Shown here: piece after piece, positions 22,923-31,468 of the stretch
Position numbering within the stretch: the stretch's first letter is position 1
How the letters are laid out: each line of letters starts with the position of its first letter
Assembly: GCA_964486725.1 (NCBI GenBank)
Contig: CAZAOK010000014.1
Location: 1-52,438 of the forward strand
Source of the DNA: M55B154 sp964486725
Lineage (GTDB): Bacteria; Spirochaetota; UBA4802; UB4802
Reading direction: 5' to 3'
Length of the DNA stretch: 52,438 nucleotides
The notes under the pieces: generated by a model
Told to the model about the DNA's origin: nothing
Seen by the model: only the letters and a program-made list of their open reading frames with translations
Databases searched by the model: none
Made by a program: the position numbers and the translations under genes

Positions 22923-25356
22923 CCGGTATACGGGCAACTTCTATCCTTACGGAGCCGTCCACATCCCGTACAGGGACCTGCTGTTCTGTGTAATGATACC
23001 CGTCAAGCGCAACCTTTTTACACAGGCTCTCGGCGCAGGAAAACATGCCATTATTGCAGAACGAATAATAATACCTGTGCCGCTGGTTGTCTGCGGGGGA
23101 ATCGAAAAGCAGGTGAACATCGAACCGCCCATCCCTTATCACGGCATCATCAAGATTGTGACGGGCGTTTGTGGCAGCCACGAAGAGTATATTGCCGTAC
23201 TTGCGCAATTCAATTATCTTGTCAAGCAATGCCCCGCGAAACTTCACGTCCATCGAATGCCCCGTGGCAATGGCATCAAACTCGTCGAAAAATAAAAGTA
23301 TTGGGTGTATAGCCGAAAGCTTGACACAGTTATCAACTATCGTATCAAGTATCTTGATGGTGCCGTCCCTGATTGACGTTGCAAGGGATGTGCCGACCAC
23401 CTTCACAAAATCAAACCCATAGGCGCTGGCACAGGCACGGGCAAACTCGGTTTTTCCGTTACCCGGCGGCCCATACAGCAAAATCCCGTTATAATCTTCC
23501 AGGCCATACTGCTTGAACCAGCTTTTATGGCGCAATACGTTGATAACACCTTCAACCCTGGCTATTTGATGCTGACAGCCTATGATAACCTGTGACACTG
23601 GCTGCCGCTTATCTTCTGAAAACAGGTCTATTGAAAAACTCTTGTCATTAAAGCTGTGGGCCATTTTCGCCCTGAAATCACCAAGAGCGGCATCCATTAC
23701 CCGCCGTGGTGCGTCACTCGTATTACCGCCACTGTGTTCCCATTTTACATGTATATCATAACAAAGGTCTTTTATGTCCCGCCCTGACAGGCCCCTGGTA
23801 CGGCGAACAAGCTCGATGGCATCTTCTTTTGACAGGTGGGGCCATCGCTCTTTCATGTACAACCGTAACATCTCTGCCCGGTTTTTGTCATCAGGGAGCG
23901 GCACATACATCGCCTTTAACCTGCTCTTTATGGCAGGATCAAGTATTTCAAGCCTGTTGGTGGCACCAACAATGAAGACCCGTTGTTTCCCGGTATCAAC
24001 CCCGTCAATCTCGGCCAGGAACTGGTTTGTTATATCAACCGTAAAACTATCAATGGATGCACCTCCCCTGGAAGGGAAAAGGGTATCAAGCTCATCAAGG
24101 AACATAAGTGTTGGTGAGTTGTTCCTGGCTTCGTTGAAAATCCGCTGCACGTTCCTGGAGCTATGCCCAACATACTCACCCTTTATATCGGCAAGCTTCG
24201 GCGCCATGAAGTAAAACCCGCCCATTCCGGCCAACGCCTTTGCGATAAGGGTCTTTCCTGTACCCGGCGGTCCATACAGTATCATTCCACGTGGCTTTTC
24301 ATTGTACCTTGTTTCATCATCTTCAAGGTAGGCCATAAAAAGACCCTGTACATATGTCTTAGTATCTTCATTGATACATACATCACCCCAGTGAACCATC
24401 TCGATTTTTTTCTCGAGGCGTTCATCAACCGCGTGAAAAAATTTCTCCGCGTTATTGATATCAGCGCCTATTTGCGCCTCAATTGATTTTACCAGGTGAA
24501 CAGTTCTTTTCAAGGTAAACCCGCGATTCTTCAGTTCCGAGGCTATTTTCTCTATGTATTCTTCCTGAGATATGTACTGCTCTATCTTCCTTCTCATCAG
24601 CCAGGTAGTAATCTCTTCCCTGGTTGGCCCACCGGCAAATATGACACCTGGCGACTGTTCGCTTAAAAAAAAGTAGTTGCTGAAAACATCCATGGACTTC
24701 ATCAATATAAACGATATATGGGGTGTATGGTTAGAGAGGTTACGCCATTTCTGTATCTCTTTGAGATATTCAAAATTATGCTGCCTGCCGTGAAAAAGTT
24801 CGGCAAGCCATTCAATGTCTTTTACAACCACCCCCCATGTGTCATTTTGGTATTCAAGTATTGCAGTAACCTGTCGAAAAAGGTCCACAGAGGGTGCTGC
24901 CGCATTATTTATCTCTTGCCTTGCTGCCTCTGCGTATTCCGCGGCATTGCCGCTGTTATCACTTTCACTGTTTTCACGGGGAGAATCGTTACCATGTCTT
25001 CCTTCCCTGCTGAAAGATGACGAACTTTTCTCTTGCACCCCCAGCATTTGCCTTATCTTCTCATGATCCAGGGCATCGTATGAAAAGGGCAGTTCCCCGG
25101 GAGCCAACGGCTTTCTTCTGCAGAGAAATAATCCATCATCGCTGAAGAACAAAACATTTTCAATTTGTTCCCTTTCTTCTTCAGAGATATTATAAAGCAG
25201 ATAATATATCAGGGTGGTAGCAATATCATGGGCCCCTATAAGTGTTTCAGAAAAATAATCCTCGTACACGTTTTCGCCATGCACGATTACCTGGGTAATA
25301 CCCCCACGAAGCGCACCCTGTATATCACTGTTAATCCTTAGAATGCTGGTGGACAC
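22762..25356 (-). CDS. two-ring AAA+ ATPase, Cdc48/FtsH-like
   Basis: This 864-aa protein has a GTG start with GGAGAT upstream. Residues 1-350 are a unique N-domain with a Ser/Asn-rich linker near 110-140. The first AAA+ module has Walker A GPPGTGKT (362-369), Walker B LMFLDELD (Asp421, Glu422) and GATNRLEILDPAIKSR. The second module has Walker A GPPGNGKT (629-636), Walker B LLFFDEFD (Asp691, Glu692) and AATNARHNLDDAVIRDGRF. Both rings appear catalytically intact, as in classical protein unfoldases. No peptidase domain is fused to it; the Lon-like and M48 proteases are encoded nearby. It overlaps the FGE gene by 8 nt and follows the coiled-coil and Hsp70-like genes, which suggests a common machine. 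Confidence 0.92.
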   Translation of the reverse strand: MSTSILRINSDIQGALRGGITQVIVHGENVYEDYFSETLIGAHDIATTLIYYLLYNISEEEREQIENVLFFSDDGLFLCRRKPLAPGELPFSYDALDHEKIRQMLGVQEKSSSSFSREGRHGNDSPRENSESDNSGNAAEYAEAARQEINNAAAPSVDLFRQVTAILEYQNDTWGVVVKDIEWLAELFHGRQHNFEYLKEIQKWRNLSNHTPHISFILMKSMDVFSNYFFLSEQSPGVIFAGGPTREEITTWLMRRKIEQYISQEEYIEKIASELKNRGFTLKRTVHLVKSIEAQIGADINNAEKFFHAVDERLEKKIEMVHWGDVCINEDTKTYVQGLFMAYLEDDETRYNEKPRGMILYGPPGTGKTLIAKALAGMGGFYFMAPKLADIKGEYVGHSSRNVQRIFNEARNNSPTLMFLDELDTLFPSRGGASIDSFTVDITNQFLAEIDGVDTGKQRVFIVGATNRLEILDPAIKSRLKAMYVPLPDDKNRAEMLRLYMKERWPHLSKEDAIELVRRTRGLSGRDIKDLCYDIHVKWEHSGGNTSDAPRRVMDAALGDFRAKMAHSFNDKSFSIDLFSEDKRQPVSQVIIGCQHQIARVEGVINVLRHKSWFKQYGLEDYNGILLYGPPGNGKTEFARACASAYGFDFVKVVGTSLATSIRDGTIKILDTIVDNCVKLSAIHPILLFFDEFDAIATGHSMDVKFRGALLDKIIELRKYGNILFVAATNARHNLDDAVIRDGRFDVHLLFDSPADNQRHRYYYSFCNNGMFSCAESLCKKVALDGYHYTEQQVPVRDVDGSVRIEVARIPASISTIKKRCSRAMRNALAANRGTEENVIPITGEDFQNTMDTGSVDIHGGCDE

Positions 25357-25381
25357 GCGGTATCTCCATTATATATATTGT

Positions 25382-26242
25382 TCAATCATCAGCCTGGTCT
25401 CTGGGCATAAGCTCCCTTAACTCCTGGAGGACTCTCTTACACCGTTCAATCTCATCCCGAACAGGCCTCCCATCCGGAAACTCCAACCTGGCGCTGCCGA
25501 AATTATCCTGGTACCTGGTAAATGAACTCAACATGCCATCTATGGTTCGCAGTTCCCCCTCAAGTTGCTGCTGAACGTTTTGTATCGTTTCATAACGGTT
25601 CCGTTTCTCATCACGTTCGATTCGTTTATTCTCGTTTTCAGTATCCAGTTTTTGCAGTTCCCCTTCAAGCTGGGCAATTTCTTCATCAATACGTGCAAGG
25701 TCATCCCCCCTTTCACGTACAGCTTCGTTGATCTCTCTCTTCTTATTAACCAGGGCCCTCTGGTTTTCGGTTCTCTCATTTTCAAGTTCACGGTACCGGT
25801 TATAAACCCTGTCCATCTCTTCGGTGTATTTATCTATCAGGGCATTATATCTATTAATAAGTTCTCTGGTCATTTCATCAACCGAATTACCCGGCACCAG
25901 TATATCCGGTAATGTATCCTGGTTAAACACCTCAAACGCTTCAAGTATCAGGTAACTGTACTCTTCACCCGAATCTTCAGCATTGACAATACTCCTGAAT
26001 ACCTGGATACTGAAGGGTAACAGCTTGCCGATACCCCTGATAAAAGCTGTTTTGTCATCATCTCCAAGCCTGGAATAGACCTCTTTCAGCCTGTTCATTT
26101 GCTGATTGCTGGTACTTACCACGCACATACTGTTGAATACTTCGGGATTTAACAGGCCGCGCTGGTACTGGTCACCTGTTTGTGATATGCTGATAACACT
26201 TGCAATGAACCTTCCCGGATCATGTTCAACTTGTTGGCACAT
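25382..26242 (-). CDS. coiled-coil protein coupled to Hsp70-like gene
   Basis: This 286-aa protein has an N-terminal helical domain (1-125). A long coiled coil follows (about 130-250, for example EMDRVYNRYRELENERTENQ and AQLEGELQKLDTENENKRI). It has no membrane span. The start lies 17 nt inside the end of the Hsp70-like gene, with GGGGGGAAG upstream, so the two are coupled. By context it may be a cofactor, such as a nucleotide-exchange or scaffold protein, for the Hsp70-like ATPase. No family is recognised. Confidence 0.75.
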   Translation of the reverse strand: MCQQVEHDPGRFIASVISISQTGDQYQRGLLNPEVFNSMCVVSTSNQQMNRLKEVYSRLGDDDKTAFIRGIGKLLPFSIQVFRSIVNAEDSGEEYSYLILEAFEVFNQDTLPDILVPGNSVDEMTRELINRYNALIDKYTEEMDRVYNRYRELENERTENQRALVNKKREINEAVRERGDDLARIDEEIAQLEGELQKLDTENENKRIERDEKRNRYETIQNVQQQLEGELRTIDGMLSSFTRYQDNFGSARLEFPDGRPVRDEIERCKRVLQELRELMPRDQADD

Positions 26243-27935
26243 TGTATGTACTTCCCCCCCTTAATCTTTCAAGATCACGTATTGACAGCCGGGCAGTAAC
26301 CTGGTATTCAGTTTTTTCGCCATCCCATTCAACACCATCGTAGCATGTGAACACGCGGAGATGCAGTACCTCGTTATCATCAAACCACATCCCTATATCA
26401 TAGGGGATTTGCCTGTTTTGATCATCATACCCGGGAAGTTTTTTTTCTATTACAACATCCTGCATTTTATACTCATCACCATCACGCAAAAACAGCAGTG
26501 AATCGAAGGTGGTCATATTATTGTTACGGCTGCCATTATTACCCGTGGTGAGGTGTAAGCTTGTAACTCCCTTATTCTCTTTTTTTAAGCAGTTCAAAAC
26601 ACTTCTTTCCTCCCTGCAATTGCCAAGACTCTCTCCGGCTTCAAATATGTTCACATGTTCATATTCTGTATCATTCCTCGGCGCTGTCTCATCCGCAACT
26701 GGTAGGCTTCTGTATTCAAGTCTTACCCCCAGTGTAACGTGAATTTTTCTCGTGATCAAACCAGGTTCCCTGGCAAGCTTTGCGGCACCATGGCTTATAG
26801 AATACCTCATATTATGCACACCACCAAGGTAGTCGTTGCCATAGATAGTGTGCTTATCTATTGTTGTGATTTCAGTATTTTCTCTCATCTCTTGTAGAAG
26901 CACATCGTAAAACCCATGTCTCTCACCATTGTAATCAAGCCGCTGTTGGGCAAGACCGCTCATACCCCCACAGAAGATGACATAGTCTACGTGAGAGATG
27001 CCATCATTACCAACAAACTGCTGCAGCTCTTGTGTAATTGCATTTTTTAATATTTCATTCTTATATTGTGCGAGGGCTTCTCTCGCATGATCAAGCGTTA
27101 TGATCACCTCTTCCCGGTCCTGAAACGTAAACTTTATCCCGTTTCTCTGTTCTCGCCTGTTACATCTCAGTTCCTTCATTTCCTTTGCAAAAGAAAGGTC
27201 TTCCGCGTATTGCTGTTGATTGTTATACAGCTCATCCACTGGCACACCCGTTACCGTGGACAGGATAAGGCAATCCACGTAATTCCCCGCGTATTCGGCA
27301 TAGTCCATACAACTTCCCCGTATCACCTGTATGGGGGCTGTACTGAAACAGAGTGTAATATCAAGGGTAGAGGCTCCTATATCCACCACCAGTATACTTG
27401 TTCCATCTTGAAGGGTAACCCGGTCACGGGGATTATTATGCAACTGGTGTATCAGGTATGCAGCGGCAGCCTCCGGCTCTGAGGTTATCATAAAATCAGA
27501 AAGACCGCTTTCCCTTATGGCCCTGGCATACCTGTTTCGTACGACCAGGTCACGCCGTGACCATTTTACCGGGACCGTAACCAGTGCTTTTGTTATACGT
27601 ATTTCAGTAGAATCTGATTGATGGTTTCGTCGCACTTCTTCTTCAGCGCTTTCCCGTATCTTTTCAAAGAACCGTGTAATTATGTCATCAATATTAAAAC
27701 CGTCTACCTCCTCCCTTTCCGTCGCGATCAGTTGTTTATACCGTGTTAATACCCGCGTATCGGGGTCTTCAGGCTGACTGCCCAACACCAGCGTATCCCC
27801 GTTACGGTAACATATATTTTTCATCTCTTCCTGGTCACCATTAAAGCGAACAACACCAATCATATTACTATCGTCAGCAAGATACGATGCCCTGATGTTC
27901 TCTGCGCCAAAATCAATTCCAAGGTATATATCCAT
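26226..27935 (-). CDS. Hsp70-like (actin-fold) ATPase
   Basis: This 569-aa protein shows the actin/Hsp70 nucleotide-binding motifs: phosphate-1 LGIDFGAENIRASY (5-18), phosphate-2 ILVVDIGASTLDIT (181-194) and the adenosine motif YVIFCGGMSGL (318-328). The connector helix sequence SEPEAAAAYL is typical of DnaK. The C-terminal 150 residues are beta-rich and could take the place of the substrate-binding domain, but the sequence is far from DnaK and lacks the usual C-terminal lid. No DnaJ or GrpE is nearby. It lies between two coiled-coil genes and upstream of the AAA+ ATPase. It is probably a specialised chaperone or assembly switch. Confidence 0.9.
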   Translation of the reverse strand: MDIYLGIDFGAENIRASYLADDSNMIGVVRFNGDQEEMKNICYRNGDTLVLGSQPEDPDTRVLTRYKQLIATEREEVDGFNIDDIITRFFEKIRESAEEEVRRNHQSDSTEIRITKALVTVPVKWSRRDLVVRNRYARAIRESGLSDFMITSEPEAAAAYLIHQLHNNPRDRVTLQDGTSILVVDIGASTLDITLCFSTAPIQVIRGSCMDYAEYAGNYVDCLILSTVTGVPVDELYNNQQQYAEDLSFAKEMKELRCNRREQRNGIKFTFQDREEVIITLDHAREALAQYKNEILKNAITQELQQFVGNDGISHVDYVIFCGGMSGLAQQRLDYNGERHGFYDVLLQEMRENTEITTIDKHTIYGNDYLGGVHNMRYSISHGAAKLAREPGLITRKIHVTLGVRLEYRSLPVADETAPRNDTEYEHVNIFEAGESLGNCREERSVLNCLKKENKGVTSLHLTTGNNGSRNNNMTTFDSLLFLRDGDEYKMQDVVIEKKLPGYDDQNRQIPYDIGMWFDDNEVLHLRVFTCYDGVEWDGEKTEYQVTARLSIRDLERLRGGSTYNVPTS

Positions 27936-27950
27936 AGTACATACTCCTTA

Positions 27951-29480
27951 TCACCTGTCCCGCCACGCTTTTCCAGCGGTGTTATCACTTGATATAGTTT
28001 TTTCTTTAATACGTGCAGATTCATTCCCAGCCTGGCTGGCACCTGTTTGTTCCATGGCCGGGTAATCCAATGGCCGCTGCCCGCGTCCCCAGTGGGTAAT
28101 ATACAGCGGTATACCGGAAGCATGAAGGCGCCTGGAAATGCCCTCTGCCGTGGTTACACAACCGCTACCTTCATCATCAACATGTAGCTGTACATCAAGG
28201 ATGTCATGCCGTGCTTCATCTTTTTTTATACCTTCCTGCTGTTTCGGTTCCATGCTTTTGATTACGAACCGTATGCTCCCGGGATGCCGGCTTTCTATGG
28301 TAACACCTTCAGACATTCGCTCAAAAGATGTGGCATACACATGTCCCATCTCGCTCATTACGTCTTCTATGGCAATTACCGTCTGCGCCAGTTCTTCCAT
28401 GCGTATAGAGATATTGTCCGCCAATTCCCTCGTCTCAGCCATGCTGTTTGCCAGTTCTTCGGCAATGACTGCCGCCTTTTCATATTGCTCTCTTTCATAC
28501 AGTTCCTTGTACTGTTTCTCCAGGTTTTTAACATTTTTTACTAACTGCTGGTCATCACCGTATTCCTGTATGAACTCCATTACAGTATGCTTCTTCGCTG
28601 GCTGTAAAGGGTCACTATAGCGGCTTGACCGTGCAAAAGAGGAATATCCATCATACAGGGCATCTGCCCTGTTCTTCGCTTCCAGGTGCTGCCGCAGCCC
28701 TTCATTTACGATGGCCTGCACCCGTTCAATGTTCAGGTAATGCTCTTTGTACGTTTCTATTATGTTACCTTCCCCCTTGACGAATGCGTTATGTTCTCTC
28801 ACCAGGTCTTCATATTCTTTTCCACCAAACCTTTCACCATGGGCAGGGTCAATCTTTGCAAAAAGTGAACAAGCTCCATGCACCAGTTCTTCCACCCGTT
28901 CTTCTCTCTCAAGGTCTTCTGCCATATTGTTTAACTGGTCTATTTCATGCTGCAACTGCGTATACCTTTTCAACATGTTCAACTCGTTGTTAAAATTCTC
29001 TTTTTGCCGGTCACGTTCACATCGCAGCGTTGCATACATCTGGCTCATCTGTTCGCGAACAGAATTGTACCTGTCAAGCAGTTCAACAGCATGATTGTAC
29101 TCTTTGGTCATGTAATGGGTGTTCGTACTTGAATTTATTTTACTGCTTAATGCTCGAACTTCTTTGTCTGTTTCATCGATGGTTTTCTCAAAACCATCAA
29201 GCTTCTTTCTTTCTTCTTTTCGAACAGAAGCTTTTGCTTTTCCCACTTTCTTGATGATATCAGCAACCTCGTTTTCCACGCGGGAAACCTGCTCAGGGAA
29301 ACGCTTCCTGGCAGTTTTCGAAAAACTGCTGGTCTCACCTGTTATTGTATTTGTTCCAGGCTTTTCAAAGTCACTCAATATTGCAGTTATATCGTTGAAA
29401 TAGTTTTCAAACAATTCTTTCCTGGTTTTATCAGCATTTCGCAGTACTACCTGTACTTCGCCACGTTTTCTACCACTCAT
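27951..29480 (-). CDS. long coiled-coil protein, first gene of the central unit
   Basis: This 509-aa protein begins MSGRKRGEVQVVLRNADKTR, a weaker version of the tag seen in the zinc-ribbon and FGE proteins. Residues 60-370 are mostly coiled coil (for example KKLDGFEKTIDETDKEVRAL and NLEKQYKELYEREQYEKAAV). The last 120 residues form a compact alpha/beta part (DILDVQLHVDDEGSG, LHASGIPLYITHWGRG). GGGGAAGGA precedes the start. Promoter motif site 4 lies about 48 nt upstream. It is probably a structural partner of the Hsp70-like and AAA+ ATPases. Confidence 0.75.
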   Translation of the reverse strand: MSGRKRGEVQVVLRNADKTRKELFENYFNDITAILSDFEKPGTNTITGETSSFSKTARKRFPEQVSRVENEVADIIKKVGKAKASVRKEERKKLDGFEKTIDETDKEVRALSSKINSSTNTHYMTKEYNHAVELLDRYNSVREQMSQMYATLRCERDRQKENFNNELNMLKRYTQLQHEIDQLNNMAEDLEREERVEELVHGACSLFAKIDPAHGERFGGKEYEDLVREHNAFVKGEGNIIETYKEHYLNIERVQAIVNEGLRQHLEAKNRADALYDGYSSFARSSRYSDPLQPAKKHTVMEFIQEYGDDQQLVKNVKNLEKQYKELYEREQYEKAAVIAEELANSMAETRELADNISIRMEELAQTVIAIEDVMSEMGHVYATSFERMSEGVTIESRHPGSIRFVIKSMEPKQQEGIKKDEARHDILDVQLHVDDEGSGCVTTAEGISRRLHASGIPLYITHWGRGQRPLDYPAMEQTGASQAGNESARIKEKTISSDNTAGKAWRDR

Positions 29481-29525
29481 TCCTTCCCCATAATATTAAA
29501 GAAATAGACCTTTTACACCCTAATA

Positions 29526-29534
29526 TGACGAAAA
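29526..29534 (-). promoter_or_regulatory. TTTTCGTCA motif, site 4 (upstream of 29480 unit)
   Basis: Site 4 of six, 46 nt before the start codon. The unit it would drive runs from 29480 to 13402 (12 genes) without another motif or a gap above about 150 nt. Confidence 0.6.
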
Positions 29535-29639
29535 ATACATGCTCTCACGTATCCGCCCACCTGGTTTTATATCTATAATCACAACAAAGAAGTCCAAACT
29601 GTTGTGCAAGAGCTGAATTTTACATAATTCATACGGACG

Positions 29640-29886
29640 GTCAAGAAAAAAACTCACAACTTCTCATCCCGAACAGCCAGCCATGCCATTCCCGCTGTCA
29701 TTCTACGCAGCACGGGCACTTCTGAGGGGTACATCAGCATGGTATCAAAAAGTGTTTCTGCCTCTTCAAGGGAATACATCCCAGGCTGCTCAAGGTAACA
29801 GGACAGCCATCCCCTGTTATACTCCATCACGCTGGCCCTCACGTCCCGGGCGGCGCACCGGGGATAGAGCCTGGTGATCCTGGCCA
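29640..29886 (-). pseudogene. duplicated 3' fragment of the M48 protease gene
   Basis: These 247 bp match the 3' end of the intact M48 gene (31456..31701) with one extra A and about twenty substitutions. The fragment still encodes a 77-residue version of the M48 C-terminus (ending MTAGMAWLAVRDEKL) but has no start signal. It flanks the second 1535-bp repeat on the side opposite the intact gene, which records the recombination that built this region. Confidence 0.85.
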
Positions 29887-30044
29887 AAATATCGTTTTTG
29901 CTGACCTGTTAATAATGGCAGAAGCATTCATGAACCATCCTGCTGCCTGTATACCCAACCCCAAAAACCTTCCAGTGGGTCCAGTGGGACAGGAGACCAG
30001 GGGTCCATGTCACGGGTTCCTGTTACCACACCGTACCTCGTAAT

Positions 30045-31295
30045 TCAACGCGAGGACAACACAACACGGAAACCGTAATGGTTGTACGAGTTGCCTGGAT
30101 TGATTCTGAGGCGATTAGCGGAGCGGACAATATTAACGTTGATGAACCAGGAACCGCCGCGAATACATTTACCGTTACCATCTTCGGGGCCACGGGGATT
30201 TTCTTCAGGACTCTTGCTGTAATAGTCGCCAGCATACCAGTCCATGCACCACTCCAACACGTGACCGGCCATGTCAGAGAGGCCCCACGGGTTCTCGTGC
30301 CCCTCGGCACCAACCGGGTGTGTACTGCCATCACTATTATCTTTATACCACGCCCTGCCAGGGTGAAATTCATCACCCCACCAGTGCCGGGTGGTGGTTC
30401 CCGCACGGCAGGCGTACTCCCACTCCGCCTCGTATGGCAGGCGGGCAGGCACATCATGCTTTTTGCTGAAGCGTTTACAAAATTTCATGGCTTTATGCCA
30501 GTTCACGCACTCTACCGGGTGGTCAGGGTTATTTGCAAATTCACTTGGATTCTCATCCATAAGGGCCTGGTACTGCCGCTGTGTCACCGGGTATTTCCCC
30601 ATCCAGAACCCATCAACACTCACCTTGTGCTGCGGGCGTTCATCACTACTGCCCTCGCCATTGGGCGAGCCCATCATGAAAGTACCGCCGGCTATATACA
30701 CGAACCGCATACCACCAATCTCCCGCTCTTCCCCATGTGAACCCGCAATCACAGAAAAGTAATTCGATGCTTCCGCTATATCCTTCATCTCCTGGTCGCC
30801 CAGGCCATACCGTGTGGCGCGGGTGATGAAATTCTCCGCCTTACCCGTATCCCCGCTACGACCAAACACCATCCCCAGGCAATACAGCACGTACGGGTTG
30901 CGACCAAGAACCTTCTCTTCAAGGTAGGCACGGCATTCTTCATAACGCCCGCTTACGGCCACAAGCCGCATATACGCGCCCCAGAGGGCAGCATTCCGGT
31001 CATCTGCCTCCAGCGCATGGTGGTACAGTTGCTCCAGGTTGCCGAAAACCGGGTCATCAGTATTGCCGCTCTCACCCAGGTAATCCATAAACCGGTCAAG
31101 TATCTCACGGTCAGCAGGGTCTGCCGTCACAAGCTCACGGTACCGCGCTACTATCTCATCATGCCTGGCAGGCCCAAGGTCACGCAGTATCTCTATCTCC
31201 TCAAGCACCTCTTCACGGGACGAAGCATCCTTCGCGCCGGCATCTTCATTCCTATTAATAACAACCCGTACCTTTTCAGACTGCTGGTCACTCAT
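30045..31295 (-). CDS. tagged TPR-FGE protein, copy 2
   Basis: This 416-aa protein is identical in sequence to copy 1 (21519..22769), with the same tag, TPR module, FGE domain and NNY-rich C-terminus. The duplication carried along the ribosome binding site, which lies in a fragment of the AAA+ gene, so translation signals are intact. It now lies downstream of the M48 gene and would be expressed with the sigma/anti-sigma/M48 unit instead of with the AAA+ gene. That could place the same adaptor under different control. Confidence 0.9.
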   Translation of the reverse strand: MSDQQSEKVRVVINRNEDAGAKDASSREEVLEEIEILRDLGPARHDEIVARYRELVTADPADREILDRFMDYLGESGNTDDPVFGNLEQLYHHALEADDRNAALWGAYMRLVAVSGRYEECRAYLEEKVLGRNPYVLYCLGMVFGRSGDTGKAENFITRATRYGLGDQEMKDIAEASNYFSVIAGSHGEEREIGGMRFVYIAGGTFMMGSPNGEGSSDERPQHKVSVDGFWMGKYPVTQRQYQALMDENPSEFANNPDHPVECVNWHKAMKFCKRFSKKHDVPARLPYEAEWEYACRAGTTTRHWWGDEFHPGRAWYKDNSDGSTHPVGAEGHENPWGLSDMAGHVLEWCMDWYAGDYYSKSPEENPRGPEDGNGKCIRGGSWFINVNIVRSANRLRINPGNSYNHYGFRVVLSSR

Positions 31296-31448
31296 CACAC
31301 CCTCCATGTATATCTACACTGCCAGTATCCATAGTGTTTTGAAAATCCTCTCCTGTTATTGGTATCACATTCTCTTCGGTGCCGCGGTTGGCCGCCAGTG
31401 CGTTTCGCATTGCCCTGCTGCACCTTTTTTTTATGGTGCTGATGCTTG
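31288..31448 (-). pseudogene. 3' fragment of AAA+ gene carried with repeat copy 2
   Basis: About 50 terminal codons of the AAA+ gene (STIKKRCSRAMRNALAANRG onward) are joined to unrelated sequence from the M48 gene end. It is too short to function and is probably not translated as such, but it supplies the GGAGGG site for the downstream FGE gene. Confidence 0.85.
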
Positions 31449-31468
31449 ACAGACTGTCAAGAAAAAAC

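Larger units (their letters stand above)
29914..31448. repeat. 1535-bp direct repeat, copy 2
   Basis: It is nearly identical to 21388..22922, offset by 8526 bp and in the same orientation. It lies between the decayed M48 fragment (ending 29886) and the intact M48 3' end (from 31456). Recombination between the copies would delete the AAA+, Hsp70-like and coiled-coil genes. Confidence 0.95.

Noticed and set aside
21388..31448. Composite transposon interpretation of the direct repeats
   Set aside because: The repeats encode no transposase and have no inverted ends or target duplications; they carry host cluster genes.
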